From CAZRXG01 sp964603985 (GTDB lineage: Bacteria; Chloroflexota; Anaerolineae; Aggregatilineales; UBA3940), in contig CAZRXG010000003.1 of assembly GCA_964603985.1 (NCBI GenBank), forward strand, positions 1 to 64,000: DNA of 64,000 nt. The letters are read 5' to 3'. Shown here piece after piece: positions 9,504-18,538 of this stretch. Both the position numbers and the translations under genes were made by a program. Every line of letters starts with the position of its first letter. The stretch's first letter is position 1. The notes under the pieces were generated by a model. That model was not told the DNA's origin. It did not search any database and saw only the letters and a program-made list of their open reading frames with translations.

Positions 9504-10167
9504 CGCACGCGACCAGATCCTGAGCGACATCCGGGCGGCGCTTGGTTCGGCGTTGCTGCCCGACGCGTCGCCCGGACACCCCACCGCAGATAACCCGCGC
9601 GCAAAAGGGGGGCTGGAGCGGTTCACCGCAGAGCTTGAGGAGCTGTCAGGCCGGGTGATCCGCGCCGGTTCGGCGGGGGAGGCGGCGAAAATCGTCGCCG
9701 GGCTGTGCGAGGAGCGCGGCTGGAGGCAGGCGTTGGCCTGGGCGTGGGAGGAGATCGGCTGCCGGGGGTTGGACGAAGCCCTCAGGCAGGCCGGGGTAGA
9801 GATCAGCCACGATGGCACGCCCGCAGACGTGGCGGGCATCCCGGTCGGCATCACGGGGACGGAGGCGGCGCTGGCCGACACCGGCACGTTGGTCTTACGC
9901 AATGGGCCGGGACGCCCGCCGCTGGCCTCGCTGCTGCCGCCGGTTCACATCGCGCTGCTCGACGCCCGGTTTATCTTCCCCGACATGCAGAGCTACTTCG
10001 ACAGCCTGTCCGGGGAGGGTGGCGCGGCCAGACACGTCGGCGAGAGCAGCACCCTGGTCTTCATCGATGGGCCGAGCCGCACTGCCGACATCGAGCAGAC
10101 GTTGACGCTGGGGGTGCATGGGCCGCGTGAGTTGACCGTGGTCGTGTGGGGGCAGGAACAGCGGTAA
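9496..10167 (+). CDS. lutC: L-lactate utilisation protein LutC (LUD domain)
   Basis: 223 aa LUD-domain protein. Visible family motifs are GITGTEAALADTGTLVLRNG (residues about 117-136), LLPPVHIALL and TLVFIDGPSRTADIEQTLT, followed by LGVHGPRELTVVVW at the C-terminus. It overlaps lutB by eight bases. It is the third part of the LutABC lactate oxidase. The matching lactate permease gene (18539) lies on the same strand about 8 kb downstream, separated by four unrelated genes. Confidence 0.93.
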   Translation: MADARDQILSDIRAALGSALLPDASPGHPTADNPRAKGGLERFTAELEELSGRVIRAGSAGEAAKIVAGLCEERGWRQALAWAWEEIGCRGLDEALRQAGVEISHDGTPADVAGIPVGITGTEAALADTGTLVLRNGPGRPPLASLLPPVHIALLDARFIFPDMQSYFDSLSGEGGAARHVGESSTLVFIDGPSRTADIEQTLTLGVHGPRELTVVVWGQEQR

Positions 10168-10195
10168 AACGTCTGCCTTAACTGTGCCGGTACTC

Positions 10196-10224
10196 TTGCC
10201 CTTCCTTCACCCTCATGGTACATT
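10196..10224 (+). promoter_or_regulatory. Promoter giving a leaderless transcript
   Basis: TTGCCC at 10196-10201, exactly 17 bases, then TACATT at 10219-10224. The ATG at 10232 is seven bases after the -10, so transcription would start at or next to the start codon. No ribosome binding site is present. It starts the G5 lipoprotein gene separately from lutABC. Confidence 0.6.
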
Positions 10225-10231
10225 CGCGCTC

Positions 10232-11980
10232 ATGCACAAGCTCTTGCCCCGTGTGGTACTGCTCCTGTTGATAGGCTCCTTGCTGGTGGCCGGATGCGGC
10301 CAGCCAACCGACGAGAACGCCATCACCATCACCATTGTGGCGGATGGGAAATCGCAGGTGATGCTCGTCAGCAGCGAGGCGACCGTCAACGACATCCTGC
10401 GTGAGGCCGGGATCACGCCCGGCAACCTGGACCGCGTCAACCCGCCGGGGCACAATCGCGCCCACGATGGCATGACGATCACGGTCGTGCGCGTCGTCGA
10501 AGAGACTGCCATCATCGAGGAGATGATCCCCTTCGAGAGCCGGACAGCCCTGAATGACAGTCTCCCGGCAGGGGAAACCCGCATGCTCCAGGCGGGCGTC
10601 AACGGGGTGGCGGAGGTCACCTACCGCATCGTCTACGAGGATGGCGTAGAGGTATCGCGCAGCGAGGTGCGGCGCGTGCTGATCACGCCTCCCCAGGACG
10701 AGGTGATCATGATCGGCAGCCAGAGCGAGCTTCCCACCGTCACCGTCACCGGCACACTGGTTTACATCTCTGGGGGCAATGCCTGGATCATCCGCCAGAA
10801 CAGCTCCAACCGTCGTCCCCTGACAATCGACGGGGGCGTTGATGGGCGGGTCTTCGCGTTATCGGAGGATGGAAAGCGGCTGCTCCTCACCTGCTCGGCG
10901 GGCGAGGAGACGGCTGCGGATGAGCAGGCGGAAACCGAGCCGACACCGGCGGAGGAAGAGCCGTTCAACACGCTGTGGGTGATCTTTGACACGGGTGACC
11001 CGGAGAGCGTGCCGGTTCGCCTTGACCTGGCAAACGTCCTTTACGCCGATTGGGTCCCTGGCACCGGAAATATGATCGTCTATTCGACTGCCGAGCCGCG
11101 TCCCAGCTTCCCCGGTTGGCAGGCCAACAATGACCTGTGGCTGGCCGAGATCGGCCCGGAGGGGGAGATCGTCGATCCGCAGCTTTTGCTCGAACCCTGG
11201 GGCGGCGGCATCTACGGCTGGTACGGAACCTTCTTCGCCTTCTCGCCTGATGGCGCGACCCTCGCCTGGGCGCAGCCGGACGCGGTGGGCGTTCTGGTTC
11301 CCGTCGTCCCTGAGCCGGAGGAGGGTGAGGACGAAGGGGAGGGGGAAGACGAAGGGGAAGACGAGGAGGAAATCGCCGCCACGCCTGACGCGGAGGAGGC
11401 AGAGGAAAAGGCACACCCCCTGGCCGATGCCTACACGCGCCAGACGCTGATCTCGTTTGCGCCGCGCAATGCCTACGACTTCATCTGGGTGCCCGGCATA
11501 GCGTGGTCGCCGGACGGCACGTTGATCGCCACGACGACGCACGGCCCGCCGCTCGGAACCGAGGCCCCGGAGGACAGCCCCATCTTCAACCTGACCATCC
11601 TGCCGTACACGGGAGGCTACAGCATCGACCTGATCGAACGGGCCGGGATGTGGTCAACACCCCAGTTTGCGCCTGTGGAGGCGCTCGGCGGCGCGACACT
11701 TGAGGGGCCAATTGCCTATTTGCAGGCCATTGACTCGCTTGATAGCGTGGTCAGCCGCTACCAACTGGTCGTCATGGATCGGGATGGGAGCAACCGGCGG
11801 GTGATCTTCCCGCCGGAAGGCGAGACCGGCCTGCAGCCGCAGGCGTTCGTCTGGTCGCCGGATGGGCGGCAGATCGCGTTGATCTACCAGGGCAACCTGC
11901 ACCTGATCGACGTGATGACCGGCCTGGCACAGCGACTGACCGGGGATGGTCTGAGCAGCAGTCCGCGCTGGGCACCGTGA
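10232..11980 (+). CDS. Lipoprotein with DUF348/G5-like domains and a TolB-like beta-propeller
   Basis: About 582 aa. A lipoprotein signal (MHKLLPRVVLLLLIGSLLVA followed by GCGQ) is followed by a ubiquitin-like DUF348 unit (TITIVADGKSQVMLVSSEAT, DILREAGI), then a G5-like region (ESRTALNDSLPAGETRMLQA, YEDGVEVSRSEV) as in YabE/resuscitation-factor type surface proteins. From about residue 180 there are repeated propeller blades (SEDGKRLLLTC, FSPDGATLAWA, AWSPDGTLIATT, VWSPDGRQIALI). An acidic EEGEDEGEGEDEGEDEEE insert lies in the middle. DUF348/G5 domains usually bind cell-wall glycans; the fusion to a propeller is unusual. Function unknown. The stop overlaps the next start (TGATG). Confidence 0.85.
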   Translation: MHKLLPRVVLLLLIGSLLVAGCGQPTDENAITITIVADGKSQVMLVSSEATVNDILREAGITPGNLDRVNPPGHNRAHDGMTITVVRVVEETAIIEEMIPFESRTALNDSLPAGETRMLQAGVNGVAEVTYRIVYEDGVEVSRSEVRRVLITPPQDEVIMIGSQSELPTVTVTGTLVYISGGNAWIIRQNSSNRRPLTIDGGVDGRVFALSEDGKRLLLTCSAGEETAADEQAETEPTPAEEEPFNTLWVIFDTGDPESVPVRLDLANVLYADWVPGTGNMIVYSTAEPRPSFPGWQANNDLWLAEIGPEGEIVDPQLLLEPWGGGIYGWYGTFFAFSPDGATLAWAQPDAVGVLVPVVPEPEEGEDEGEGEDEGEDEEEIAATPDAEEAEEKAHPLADAYTRQTLISFAPRNAYDFIWVPGIAWSPDGTLIATTTHGPPLGTEAPEDSPIFNLTILPYTGGYSIDLIERAGMWSTPQFAPVEALGGATLEGPIAYLQAIDSLDSVVSRYQLVVMDRDGSNRRVIFPPEGETGLQPQAFVWSPDGRQIALIYQGNLHLIDVMTGLAQRLTGDGLSSSPRWAP

Positions 11981-14900
11981 TGTCTGACCGGACACGCCGC
12001 CTGATCCTGGTGCTCCTGGCGCTGGGTGCCGCGTTGAGCGCGCTCGGCGCAGCCGCCGTCGTCGCCCAACGGCAGGCCCGTCTGCGCGGTGCATTGAACG
12101 GCATCCCCGACATCGACCTGCCCCCGCGCGTCCCGATCCTGGGTGTGAATGCCGACCTGACGCAGTACGAGCCGGAGGCGTTGGAGGAGAACCTCGACCT
12201 GATCGCAGGGGCGGGTTTTGTGTGGGTGCGGCAGGTCTTCGCGTGGGAGGAGATCGAGGCACAGCGCGGGCAATATGACTGGTCGCGGTATGACCGCGTC
12301 GTCGAAGCGGTGAGCGCCCGTGATTTGCGACCGGTTGCCGTGTTGTGGCGCTCGCCAGGATGGGCCGCGCCTGAGCCGGGCGCTCCCCCTGACGACCTGG
12401 GCCACTTCGCCGCTTTCGCTGCCGCGCTGGCCGGGCGGTACGGCGACCGGATCGACGTGTACCAGATCTGGGACGAGCCGAACCTCTCCGGTGGGTGGGG
12501 GGGGCAGCCGCCCAGCCCGGTCGCGTACGCGGCCATGCTCGAAGCTGCTTACGATGCCATTCACAGCGCCAACCCTGACGCGTTGGTGCTGACCGCCGGG
12601 CTGGCTCCCACCATCGAGACCGGCCCGCAGAACCTGAGCGACGTTTTGTTCCTGCGTGCCCTCTACGAGAACGGCACTGCGCCCTTCTTCGACGGCGTGG
12701 CGGGCAAGCCATATGGCTTCGACACGGGGCCGGACGACCGGCGGGCCAACCCCGACCTGCTTAACTTCTCGCGCTTTATTTTGCTGCGCCGGGAAATGGA
12801 ACGGTTCGGCGACCACGACAAGCCGCTGTGGGCCAGCAGCTTTGGGTGGAACGCCCTGCCTGAGGGTTGGGAGGGGCGGCCGTCGGTCTGGGGACAGACA
12901 ACGCCCGAGGCACAGGCAGCGCAGACCGTCGCCGCGTACCGGCGTGCGCTCGTCGAGTGGCCGTGGTCGGGTGCGTTGATCCTCGAAAGCTGGCAGCCCG
13001 ACCCCTCGCCTGATGATCCGCGCCGGGGGTTTGCCCTGCGCGGCTCGGATGGCATCCTCTCGCCGACCGCAGAGGCGATCCGCGAGCAGGCGGAGTTGTT
13101 CAACACGGTGCTGTGGCCGGGCCTCTATCCGCCGACCACGCCGTTGGCCGCATACGGCGGTGAGTGGAAATTTTCGGGGTTGGGGGCGGATTTCAGCCAG
13201 CAGGGGGGGAGCGTCGTTGACGTGCCGTTTTCCGGTGACAGCCTGGCCGTGATCGCCCGCCGTGATCACTACCGGGCTTACCTTTACGTTGAGGTGGATG
13301 GGCGGCCCCCGGCGGCGCTTCCGCACGACGAGCGTGGGGCTTACCTCGTGCTGACCTCGCCGGATTACAAGCCGCGCGTCGAGGCGCTCACCATCGCGGA
13401 AGGGCTGGAGCCGGGAACGCGGCACGTCGCCCACATCGAAGCGGAGCGCGGCTGGGGTCAGTGGGCGCTGGTCGGCTTTGCGGTTGGCTCGCACATCGAC
13501 ACGACGCCCTACGACCTGCTCGCGGCAGGGCTGGTAATTGGGGCGCTGGTGCTGGTGGGGGCTGCGATCCGTATCGGGTGGGGGCTGAGTTCGCCCGGCC
13601 CGATGAGACGCCTGACCGGCTGGCTGTCTGAAAGCCTGAGCGGGGGCGCTCACCTGGCGCTGTCGCTGTCGCTGGCGCTCGCCGCGTGGCTGGGTGCGGC
13701 GCTGGCGTGGGGCGGGGAAGCTCCCAACCTGACGCGCGTTCTGGGCGAGGGAGCAACGCCGCTGAGCACGGCCCTGACGGCGGGCGTCTCTTACTTTTCG
13801 GGCGGGCTGGTGCTCATGCTGGCTACGCTGGCATCGCTGCTGGGGTTGATCTACGCCCGGCCCGCCGCCGGGGTGGCGCTGGTGATGTTCTTCACGCCGT
13901 ACTACCTGCACCCGCGCCCGCTGTTCGACCGCGCCTTCAGCATGGTCGAGGTGATGAGCCTGCTGACCCTGCTGGCGTGGATCGGGCGCATCGCGGCGGA
14001 GCGGCGCGGGAAAGGCTGGCCGCGTCCCGGACAGGTGTGGCGGAAAATGACCGGCCTCGACAGGGGCGTGGCGTTGTTCGTCGTTCTGAGCGCGATCTCG
14101 CTTGCTTGGGCCGACCTGGTGGGCGTGGCGGCGACGGAGCTGCGGCAGATGGTGCTGGAACCGGGGATCGTCTACCTGGTGCTGCGGACGATACCCTTCA
14201 GTGATGAGGAGCGCTGGCGCATCGTCGACCTGCTGCTGCTGACCGGGGCGGTCGTGGCGTTGATCGGCCTTTACCAGTTCGCGACCGGCAGCGGCGTCAT
14301 CACCGCCGAGGCGGGCATAGCGCGCGTGCGCAGTGTGTACGGCTCGCCGAACAGCGTGGCGCTCTACTTGGGCCGCCTGATCCCGGTCGGCGCGGCGGTC
14401 GTCCTGATCGGAGGGACACGCGCCCGGCGCTGGTTGTACGGTGCGGCGGGCGTCCTGATGATCGCGGCGATGACCCTGACGCTATCGAAGGGCGGGCTGC
14501 TGCTCGGCCTGCCTGCCGGGCTGGCGCTGGTCGTCATCCTGGGAGCCGGGCGGTGGGGGGCGGTGGCAGCGCTGGCCGGGATCGTGCTCGAAGGGCTGAT
14601 GCTGATCCCGCTTTCGCGCATCCCGCGCTTCCAGGGGTTGTTTGACTTCACCAGCGGCACGAGCACCAGCTTCTTCCGTCTGAAGCTGTGGCAGAGCACG
14701 CTGCGGATGATCCGCGACCGGCCGGTGACCGGTGTCGGGTTGGGCCAGTTCCTGTACGAGTATCGCGGGCGCTACATCCTGCCGGGCGCGTGGCAGGAAC
14801 CTGACCTCAGCACACCGCACAACTTCCTGCTGAGCTACTGGGCCAGGCTGGGGATCGTGGGACTGGCCGCCGGGGTGTGGATGCAGGTCGCCTTCTGGCG

Positions 14901-15138
14901 GCTGGCGTGGGGGACACAGAAGCGTCTGAAGGAGATCGACCCGGCAGCGCGGGCGCTGGTCGTGGGCCTGATGGGTGGGATGGCGGCCTCGGTTGCGCAT
15001 GGTATGGTGGATGCCCTGTATTACCTGATCGACCTGGCTTTTCTCTTCTTCTTGATGCTGGGGCTTGCGCACCAGATCGGTGAGGAGGTGAGACCCGATG
15101 GAAGTGACAGTCAAGGGGCGGACGCTGCGGCTGGTTGA
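11980..15138 (+). CDS. Glycosidase-like domain fused to an O-antigen ligase/polymerase (Wzy/WaaL-like)
   Basis: About 1052 aa, two unrelated halves. After an N-terminal membrane anchor (residues about 8-28) residues 45-500 resemble a GH39/GH5-type TIM barrel: WVRQVFAWEEIE, DVYQIWDEPNLSGGW (possible acid/base Glu) and SSFGWNALPEGW, then a small beta domain. From about residue 510 there are around 12 membrane segments with an O-antigen ligase core: VYGSPNSVALYLGRLIP, LTLSKGGLLLGLPAG, and GVGLGQFLYEYR...STPHNFLLSYWARLGI. The ligase half would polymerise or attach surface glycan; the outer half may trim or bind it. Starts at the ATG of a TGATG overlap with the upstream lipoprotein. Which reactions are catalysed is inference. 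Confidence 0.85.
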   Translation: MSDRTRRLILVLLALGAALSALGAAAVVAQRQARLRGALNGIPDIDLPPRVPILGVNADLTQYEPEALEENLDLIAGAGFVWVRQVFAWEEIEAQRGQYDWSRYDRVVEAVSARDLRPVAVLWRSPGWAAPEPGAPPDDLGHFAAFAAALAGRYGDRIDVYQIWDEPNLSGGWGGQPPSPVAYAAMLEAAYDAIHSANPDALVLTAGLAPTIETGPQNLSDVLFLRALYENGTAPFFDGVAGKPYGFDTGPDDRRANPDLLNFSRFILLRREMERFGDHDKPLWASSFGWNALPEGWEGRPSVWGQTTPEAQAAQTVAAYRRALVEWPWSGALILESWQPDPSPDDPRRGFALRGSDGILSPTAEAIREQAELFNTVLWPGLYPPTTPLAAYGGEWKFSGLGADFSQQGGSVVDVPFSGDSLAVIARRDHYRAYLYVEVDGRPPAALPHDERGAYLVLTSPDYKPRVEALTIAEGLEPGTRHVAHIEAERGWGQWALVGFAVGSHIDTTPYDLLAAGLVIGALVLVGAAIRIGWGLSSPGPMRRLTGWLSESLSGGAHLALSLSLALAAWLGAALAWGGEAPNLTRVLGEGATPLSTALTAGVSYFSGGLVLMLATLASLLGLIYARPAAGVALVMFFTPYYLHPRPLFDRAFSMVEVMSLLTLLAWIGRIAAERRGKGWPRPGQVWRKMTGLDRGVALFVVLSAISLAWADLVGVAATELRQMVLEPGIVYLVLRTIPFSDEERWRIVDLLLLTGAVVALIGLYQFATGSGVITAEAGIARVRSVYGSPNSVALYLGRLIPVGAAVVLIGGTRARRWLYGAAGVLMIAAMTLTLSKGGLLLGLPAGLALVVILGAGRWGAVAALAGIVLEGLMLIPLSRIPRFQGLFDFTSGTSTSFFRLKLWQSTLRMIRDRPVTGVGLGQFLYEYRGRYILPGAWQEPDLSTPHNFLLSYWARLGIVGLAAGVWMQVAFWRLAWGTQKRLKEIDPAARALVVGLMGGMAASVAHGMVDALYYLIDLAFLFFLMLGLAHQIGEEVRPDGSDSQGADAAAG

Positions 15139-15640
15139 GGGCGACATCACCGCGCTGGACGCCGACGCCATCGTCAACGCGGCAAACTCGCAGTTGCAAC
15201 TGGGGGCGGGCGTCGCGGGGGCGATCCGCAAACGCGGCGGCCCGTCGATCCAGAAGGAGTGCAACACAATCGGCTTCTGTCCCGTCGGCGGGGCCGTGAT
15301 CACCGGGGGTGGTGACCTGAAGGCCCGGCACGTCATTCACGCAGTCGGGCCGCTGGGCAGCGACCCTGACGCCGACGCCTTGCTCGCCAGCGCAACGCGC
15401 AGCAGCCTCGAGGTGGCGGATAAAAACGGCCTGGCCTCGATCGCCTTCCCTGCCATCTCGACCGGCGTATTTGGCTACCCGATGGACAGGTGCGCGCATG
15501 TCATGCTCCGCGAGGCGGTCGATTATCTGCGCCATGTGGAAACCGGCCTTGAGGAGGTCGTGTTCTGCCTTTACGGGCAGGCGGCGTTCGACGTTTTCGC
15601 CGCAGAATTGGAGCGGCAAATGAGCTGCAGCGGCTCGTAG
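15098..15640 (+). CDS. Macrodomain protein (O-acetyl-ADP-ribose deacetylase-like)
   Basis: 180 aa, a complete stand-alone macrodomain. ADP-ribose binding motifs are clear: VEGDITALDADAIVNAANSQ, then LGAGVAGAIRKRGG, CPVGGAVITGGGDLKARHVIHAV and FPAISTGVFGYP. Such enzymes hydrolyse O-acetyl-ADP-ribose or remove ADP-ribose from proteins in the cytoplasm. It overlaps the 3' end of the ligase gene by 41 bases and has its own strong ribosome site (GAGGAGGTGAGACCCG before the ATG), so it is co-translated with, but functionally distinct from, its neighbours. Confidence 0.93.
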   Translation: MEVTVKGRTLRLVEGDITALDADAIVNAANSQLQLGAGVAGAIRKRGGPSIQKECNTIGFCPVGGAVITGGGDLKARHVIHAVGPLGSDPDADALLASATRSSLEVADKNGLASIAFPAISTGVFGYPMDRCAHVMLREAVDYLRHVETGLEEVVFCLYGQAAFDVFAAELERQMSCSGS

Positions 15641-15658
15641 ACGGGCCGCCCGGCAGTG

Positions 15659-15688
15659 TTGGCGTTCTGCGCCGGTGTGCGGTACAAA
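15659..15688 (+). promoter_or_regulatory. Promoter with near-zero leader
   Basis: TTGGCG at 15659-15664, 18 bases, TACAAA at 15683-15688. The ATG at 15698 lies nine bases beyond, so the transcript would have at most a few leader bases. No ribosome site is visible before the ATG. Confidence 0.45.
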
Positions 15689-15697
15689 CGGCGCATT

Positions 15698-18517
15698 ATG
15701 TCGCGTAGACGCTTCATCTTCAGCGCCGCGCTGATCATCCTCGCCGCAGCCGCCCTGCGCCTGATCGAGCTGGGGACCATCCCTCCAGGACTGCACTATG
15801 ACGAAGCGACCAACGGCGTCATCGTGCGTGGCATCGCCTTTGGCGGCAACCGGCCGCTCTTCATCGCCGCCTTCACCGGCAAAGAGACGCTGTGGTTCTA
15901 CCTGGCTGCACTGGTGATGCGCCTCGGCGGGGCATGTGTCTTTTCCCTGCGCCTGAGTTCGGCCTTCATCGGTATATTGACGGTGGCAGCCACCGGCTGG
16001 CTGGTGCGCCGCCTTTATGCAGATGATCTGCGCCGCGATGGGCTGGCGCTGCTGGCGATGGCGACGCTGGCGGTTGCCTTCTGGCACGGCGTGTTAAGCC
16101 GGTTGGCCTTCCGGGCGATCTCGCAGCCGCTGATGCAGGCGTTCAGCCTGGGGCTGTTGTGGCAGGGGTTACGACCGCCTGCCGGGTCGCGCCGACGCCT
16201 GATCGGGCTGGTGCTGGCGGGGGTGGCGACCGGGTTGACCGGCTACACTTACCTGGCCGCACGGCTGTTCCCGATCCCGCTGGTGGTGGTGCTGCTGGTG
16301 TTCGTCGCCTGTGACCGGGATCGCCCGAAGCGCCAGGCCGGGCTGGTGCTCTACGGCCTGGGCGCTGTGTTGGCCTTCGCCCCGCTCGGCCTGTTCTTCC
16401 TGCGCCACCCGCAGACCTTCGGCACACGCATTGAGCAGGTCGCGCCTGCCTCGCTGGCCGATGCGCTGGCGGGCTGGCGAGACGCGCTGCGGATGTTCTT
16501 CGTCGCCGGTGATCCCCTGTGGCGGTTCAACCTGCCGGGCAGGCCGATCTTTGGCCCGGCGCTGGGGGTGCTCTTCATGATCGGGCTGGGCGTCGTGGTG
16601 TGGGACACCATACGGGCAAAGGGAGCGCTCGACCGGGCACGCGGGGCCTTGCTGCTGATCTGGCCGCTCGTCATGCTGGCCCCGACCGCACTGGCGGTCG
16701 GCGAGATCACGCCCAGCAACCTGCGGGCGGTGGGGCTTGCGCCGCTGATCGCGCTCTACCCGGCGCTGGGGATCGTGGCGCTGGCGAGGTGGCTGCGCCG
16801 CCGGGAGGGAGTGGCGGGGCGGGTGGAGCGGGTCGCGGTGAGCGCCGCGCTGGCGCTGATCGTTCTGGCAGGGGGCGGCGCAACGCTGCGCGATACGCTG
16901 CGTTGGGGGAGAACACCGGCGCTCTATTACGACAATGACGGGCCAGTCGCGGCGATGGCCGGTTACCTTAACGGCGACGAGGCACCGGCGGGCATGGTCT
17001 ACACGGCAACGTTCCACTTCCGGCACCCGACGCTGGCCTTCCTGGCCGAGGATTACGATGCCGAGCGCTCGCTCTTTGGGGGTGACGCGCTGGTGCTGGC
17101 CCCGGCGGGCGACACGCTGGCGGTCTACGCGCGTGATGTCCCCCTTCCTGACGAGTGGCATCCGGCGGTGACGCCTTACAGGGTCGCCGCCCCGCCCGGC
17201 CCTGACACCAGCCCCGACTTCTTCGCCTACCTGCTGCCGGAGGGTTTCGAGATCGGGTGGCCGGGCGTGCCGGGGGTGAGCTTCGCCAACCTGATCGTGC
17301 TGGAGAGCGCGACGCTGCACCCGGCGAAGTCGGGCACAGAGGCGACGGCTGATCTGGGGTGGCGCATCCTGGCTCCCGCCGACCAGCCGGATTACGCTTT
17401 TGTGGCCGAGGTGTGTGACGCCTGGGGCTGGTGCTGGGTCAGGATCAACCTGGATGGGACAATTGAGCGCGGGCAGAACAACACCTACAATTCGACGCAG
17501 TGGACGCCCGGTGAGCGGCTGTACACCCGCCTCACCATCCCGCTCGCGCAGGGCATGCCGCCCGGCGATTACGTGGTGCGCGTCAGTGTCTACTCGGCGG
17601 CGGGGGACAGGCGGCTGCCCGTCCTGGACGAGTCGGGGGGCTTCGCGGGCCAGTATGCGATGGTGGAGGGGCTGCGCATCGAAGCGAGCCGGTCGCCGCA
17701 GGTCGGCAAACTGCCGATGCAGCAGCGCCCGAAGCAGGAGATCGCGCCCTCGATCACCCTGCTGGGATACGATGTCCCGGCGGAGGCCGTCCGGCCTGGT
17801 GAGCGGATCAACGTGGCCCTCTACTGGTTGAGCGAAGTCAGGCAGCGGGACGATTACACGGTCACACTGGGACTCGACGAGGGGACGATCCTGTACCGGG
17901 GAGACCCGGTGCATGGCACGCACCCCGTATCCGCCTGGCGTGCGGGTGAGCTGATCGCCGACCGCTATAGTCTACGCCTGCCGCACGATCTGCCCCCCGG
18001 TGAGCACACCCTCAGCCTGCGGTTCGACAATGGACCGCCGATCGGGCTTGGCTCGCTGGTGGTCAGAGCCACCGACCGGCGCTTCGAGTTGCCCGGTGGC
18101 GTTGTCGCCCTGGAGACGCCGCCCGTTTTCGGCAGGCAGATCGCGCTGGCGGGTTACGAGGCACCGGTTGCTGACGTGCCAGTGGGCGGTGACCTGCCGC
18201 TCGTGCTCGTCTGGCGCGCGGAGGCGGAGACCGAAACCGGTTACACCGTCTTCGTGCATCTGGTTGACAGCGAGGGTGAGATCATCGCTCAGCAGGATCG
18301 CCCGCCGCAGGCTGAAGGTGAAGCCTACCCGACCGACCTGTGGCTGGCGGGCGAGGTGGTGGTGGATGACTACGTGCTGCCCCTCCCGGCAGATGCGCCT
18401 CCGGGCGAGTACACGATCCGGGTGGGGCTGTACCTGCCGGAGAACGGCCAGCGGCTCTCGCTGCCGGGGACGGCTGACAACGCGTTCTACCTGCCCCTGA
18501 CCATCACCATCCGGTGA
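15698..18517 (+). CDS. GT-C (PMT/ArnT-like) glycosyltransferase with C-terminal beta-sandwich repeats
   Basis: About 939 aa. Residues 1-400 contain roughly ten membrane segments; the first extracytoplasmic loop has PPGLHYDEATNGV, the acidic motif expected in GT-C enzymes that use lipid-linked sugars. Residues 410-560 are a soluble region. From about residue 555 to the end there are three degenerate units of about 115 residues, each built like 'xLLGYD..PGExLxVxLxW...PGEYTLxVGLY' (for example PPGDYVVRVSVYS, PPGEHTLSLRFD, PPGEYTIRVGLYLP). Likely transfers a sugar to a protein or glycan outside the membrane. The start at 15698 (ATG TCG CGT) removes a leader that would precede the promoter. Confidence 0.85.
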   Translation: MSRRRFIFSAALIILAAAALRLIELGTIPPGLHYDEATNGVIVRGIAFGGNRPLFIAAFTGKETLWFYLAALVMRLGGACVFSLRLSSAFIGILTVAATGWLVRRLYADDLRRDGLALLAMATLAVAFWHGVLSRLAFRAISQPLMQAFSLGLLWQGLRPPAGSRRRLIGLVLAGVATGLTGYTYLAARLFPIPLVVVLLVFVACDRDRPKRQAGLVLYGLGAVLAFAPLGLFFLRHPQTFGTRIEQVAPASLADALAGWRDALRMFFVAGDPLWRFNLPGRPIFGPALGVLFMIGLGVVVWDTIRAKGALDRARGALLLIWPLVMLAPTALAVGEITPSNLRAVGLAPLIALYPALGIVALARWLRRREGVAGRVERVAVSAALALIVLAGGGATLRDTLRWGRTPALYYDNDGPVAAMAGYLNGDEAPAGMVYTATFHFRHPTLAFLAEDYDAERSLFGGDALVLAPAGDTLAVYARDVPLPDEWHPAVTPYRVAAPPGPDTSPDFFAYLLPEGFEIGWPGVPGVSFANLIVLESATLHPAKSGTEATADLGWRILAPADQPDYAFVAEVCDAWGWCWVRINLDGTIERGQNNTYNSTQWTPGERLYTRLTIPLAQGMPPGDYVVRVSVYSAAGDRRLPVLDESGGFAGQYAMVEGLRIEASRSPQVGKLPMQQRPKQEIAPSITLLGYDVPAEAVRPGERINVALYWLSEVRQRDDYTVTLGLDEGTILYRGDPVHGTHPVSAWRAGELIADRYSLRLPHDLPPGEHTLSLRFDNGPPIGLGSLVVRATDRRFELPGGVVALETPPVFGRQIALAGYEAPVADVPVGGDLPLVLVWRAEAETETGYTVFVHLVDSEGEIIAQQDRPPQAEGEAYPTDLWLAGEVVVDDYVLPLPADAPPGEYTIRVGLYLPENGQRLSLPGTADNAFYLPLTITIR

Positions 18518-18538
18518 GGTGCACCGAAAAGAGGATAT

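Noticed and set aside
11884..13911. 675-codon minus-strand frame
   Set aside because: Antisense to the glycosidase-ligase fusion; Arg/Gln-rich with no recognisable domain.
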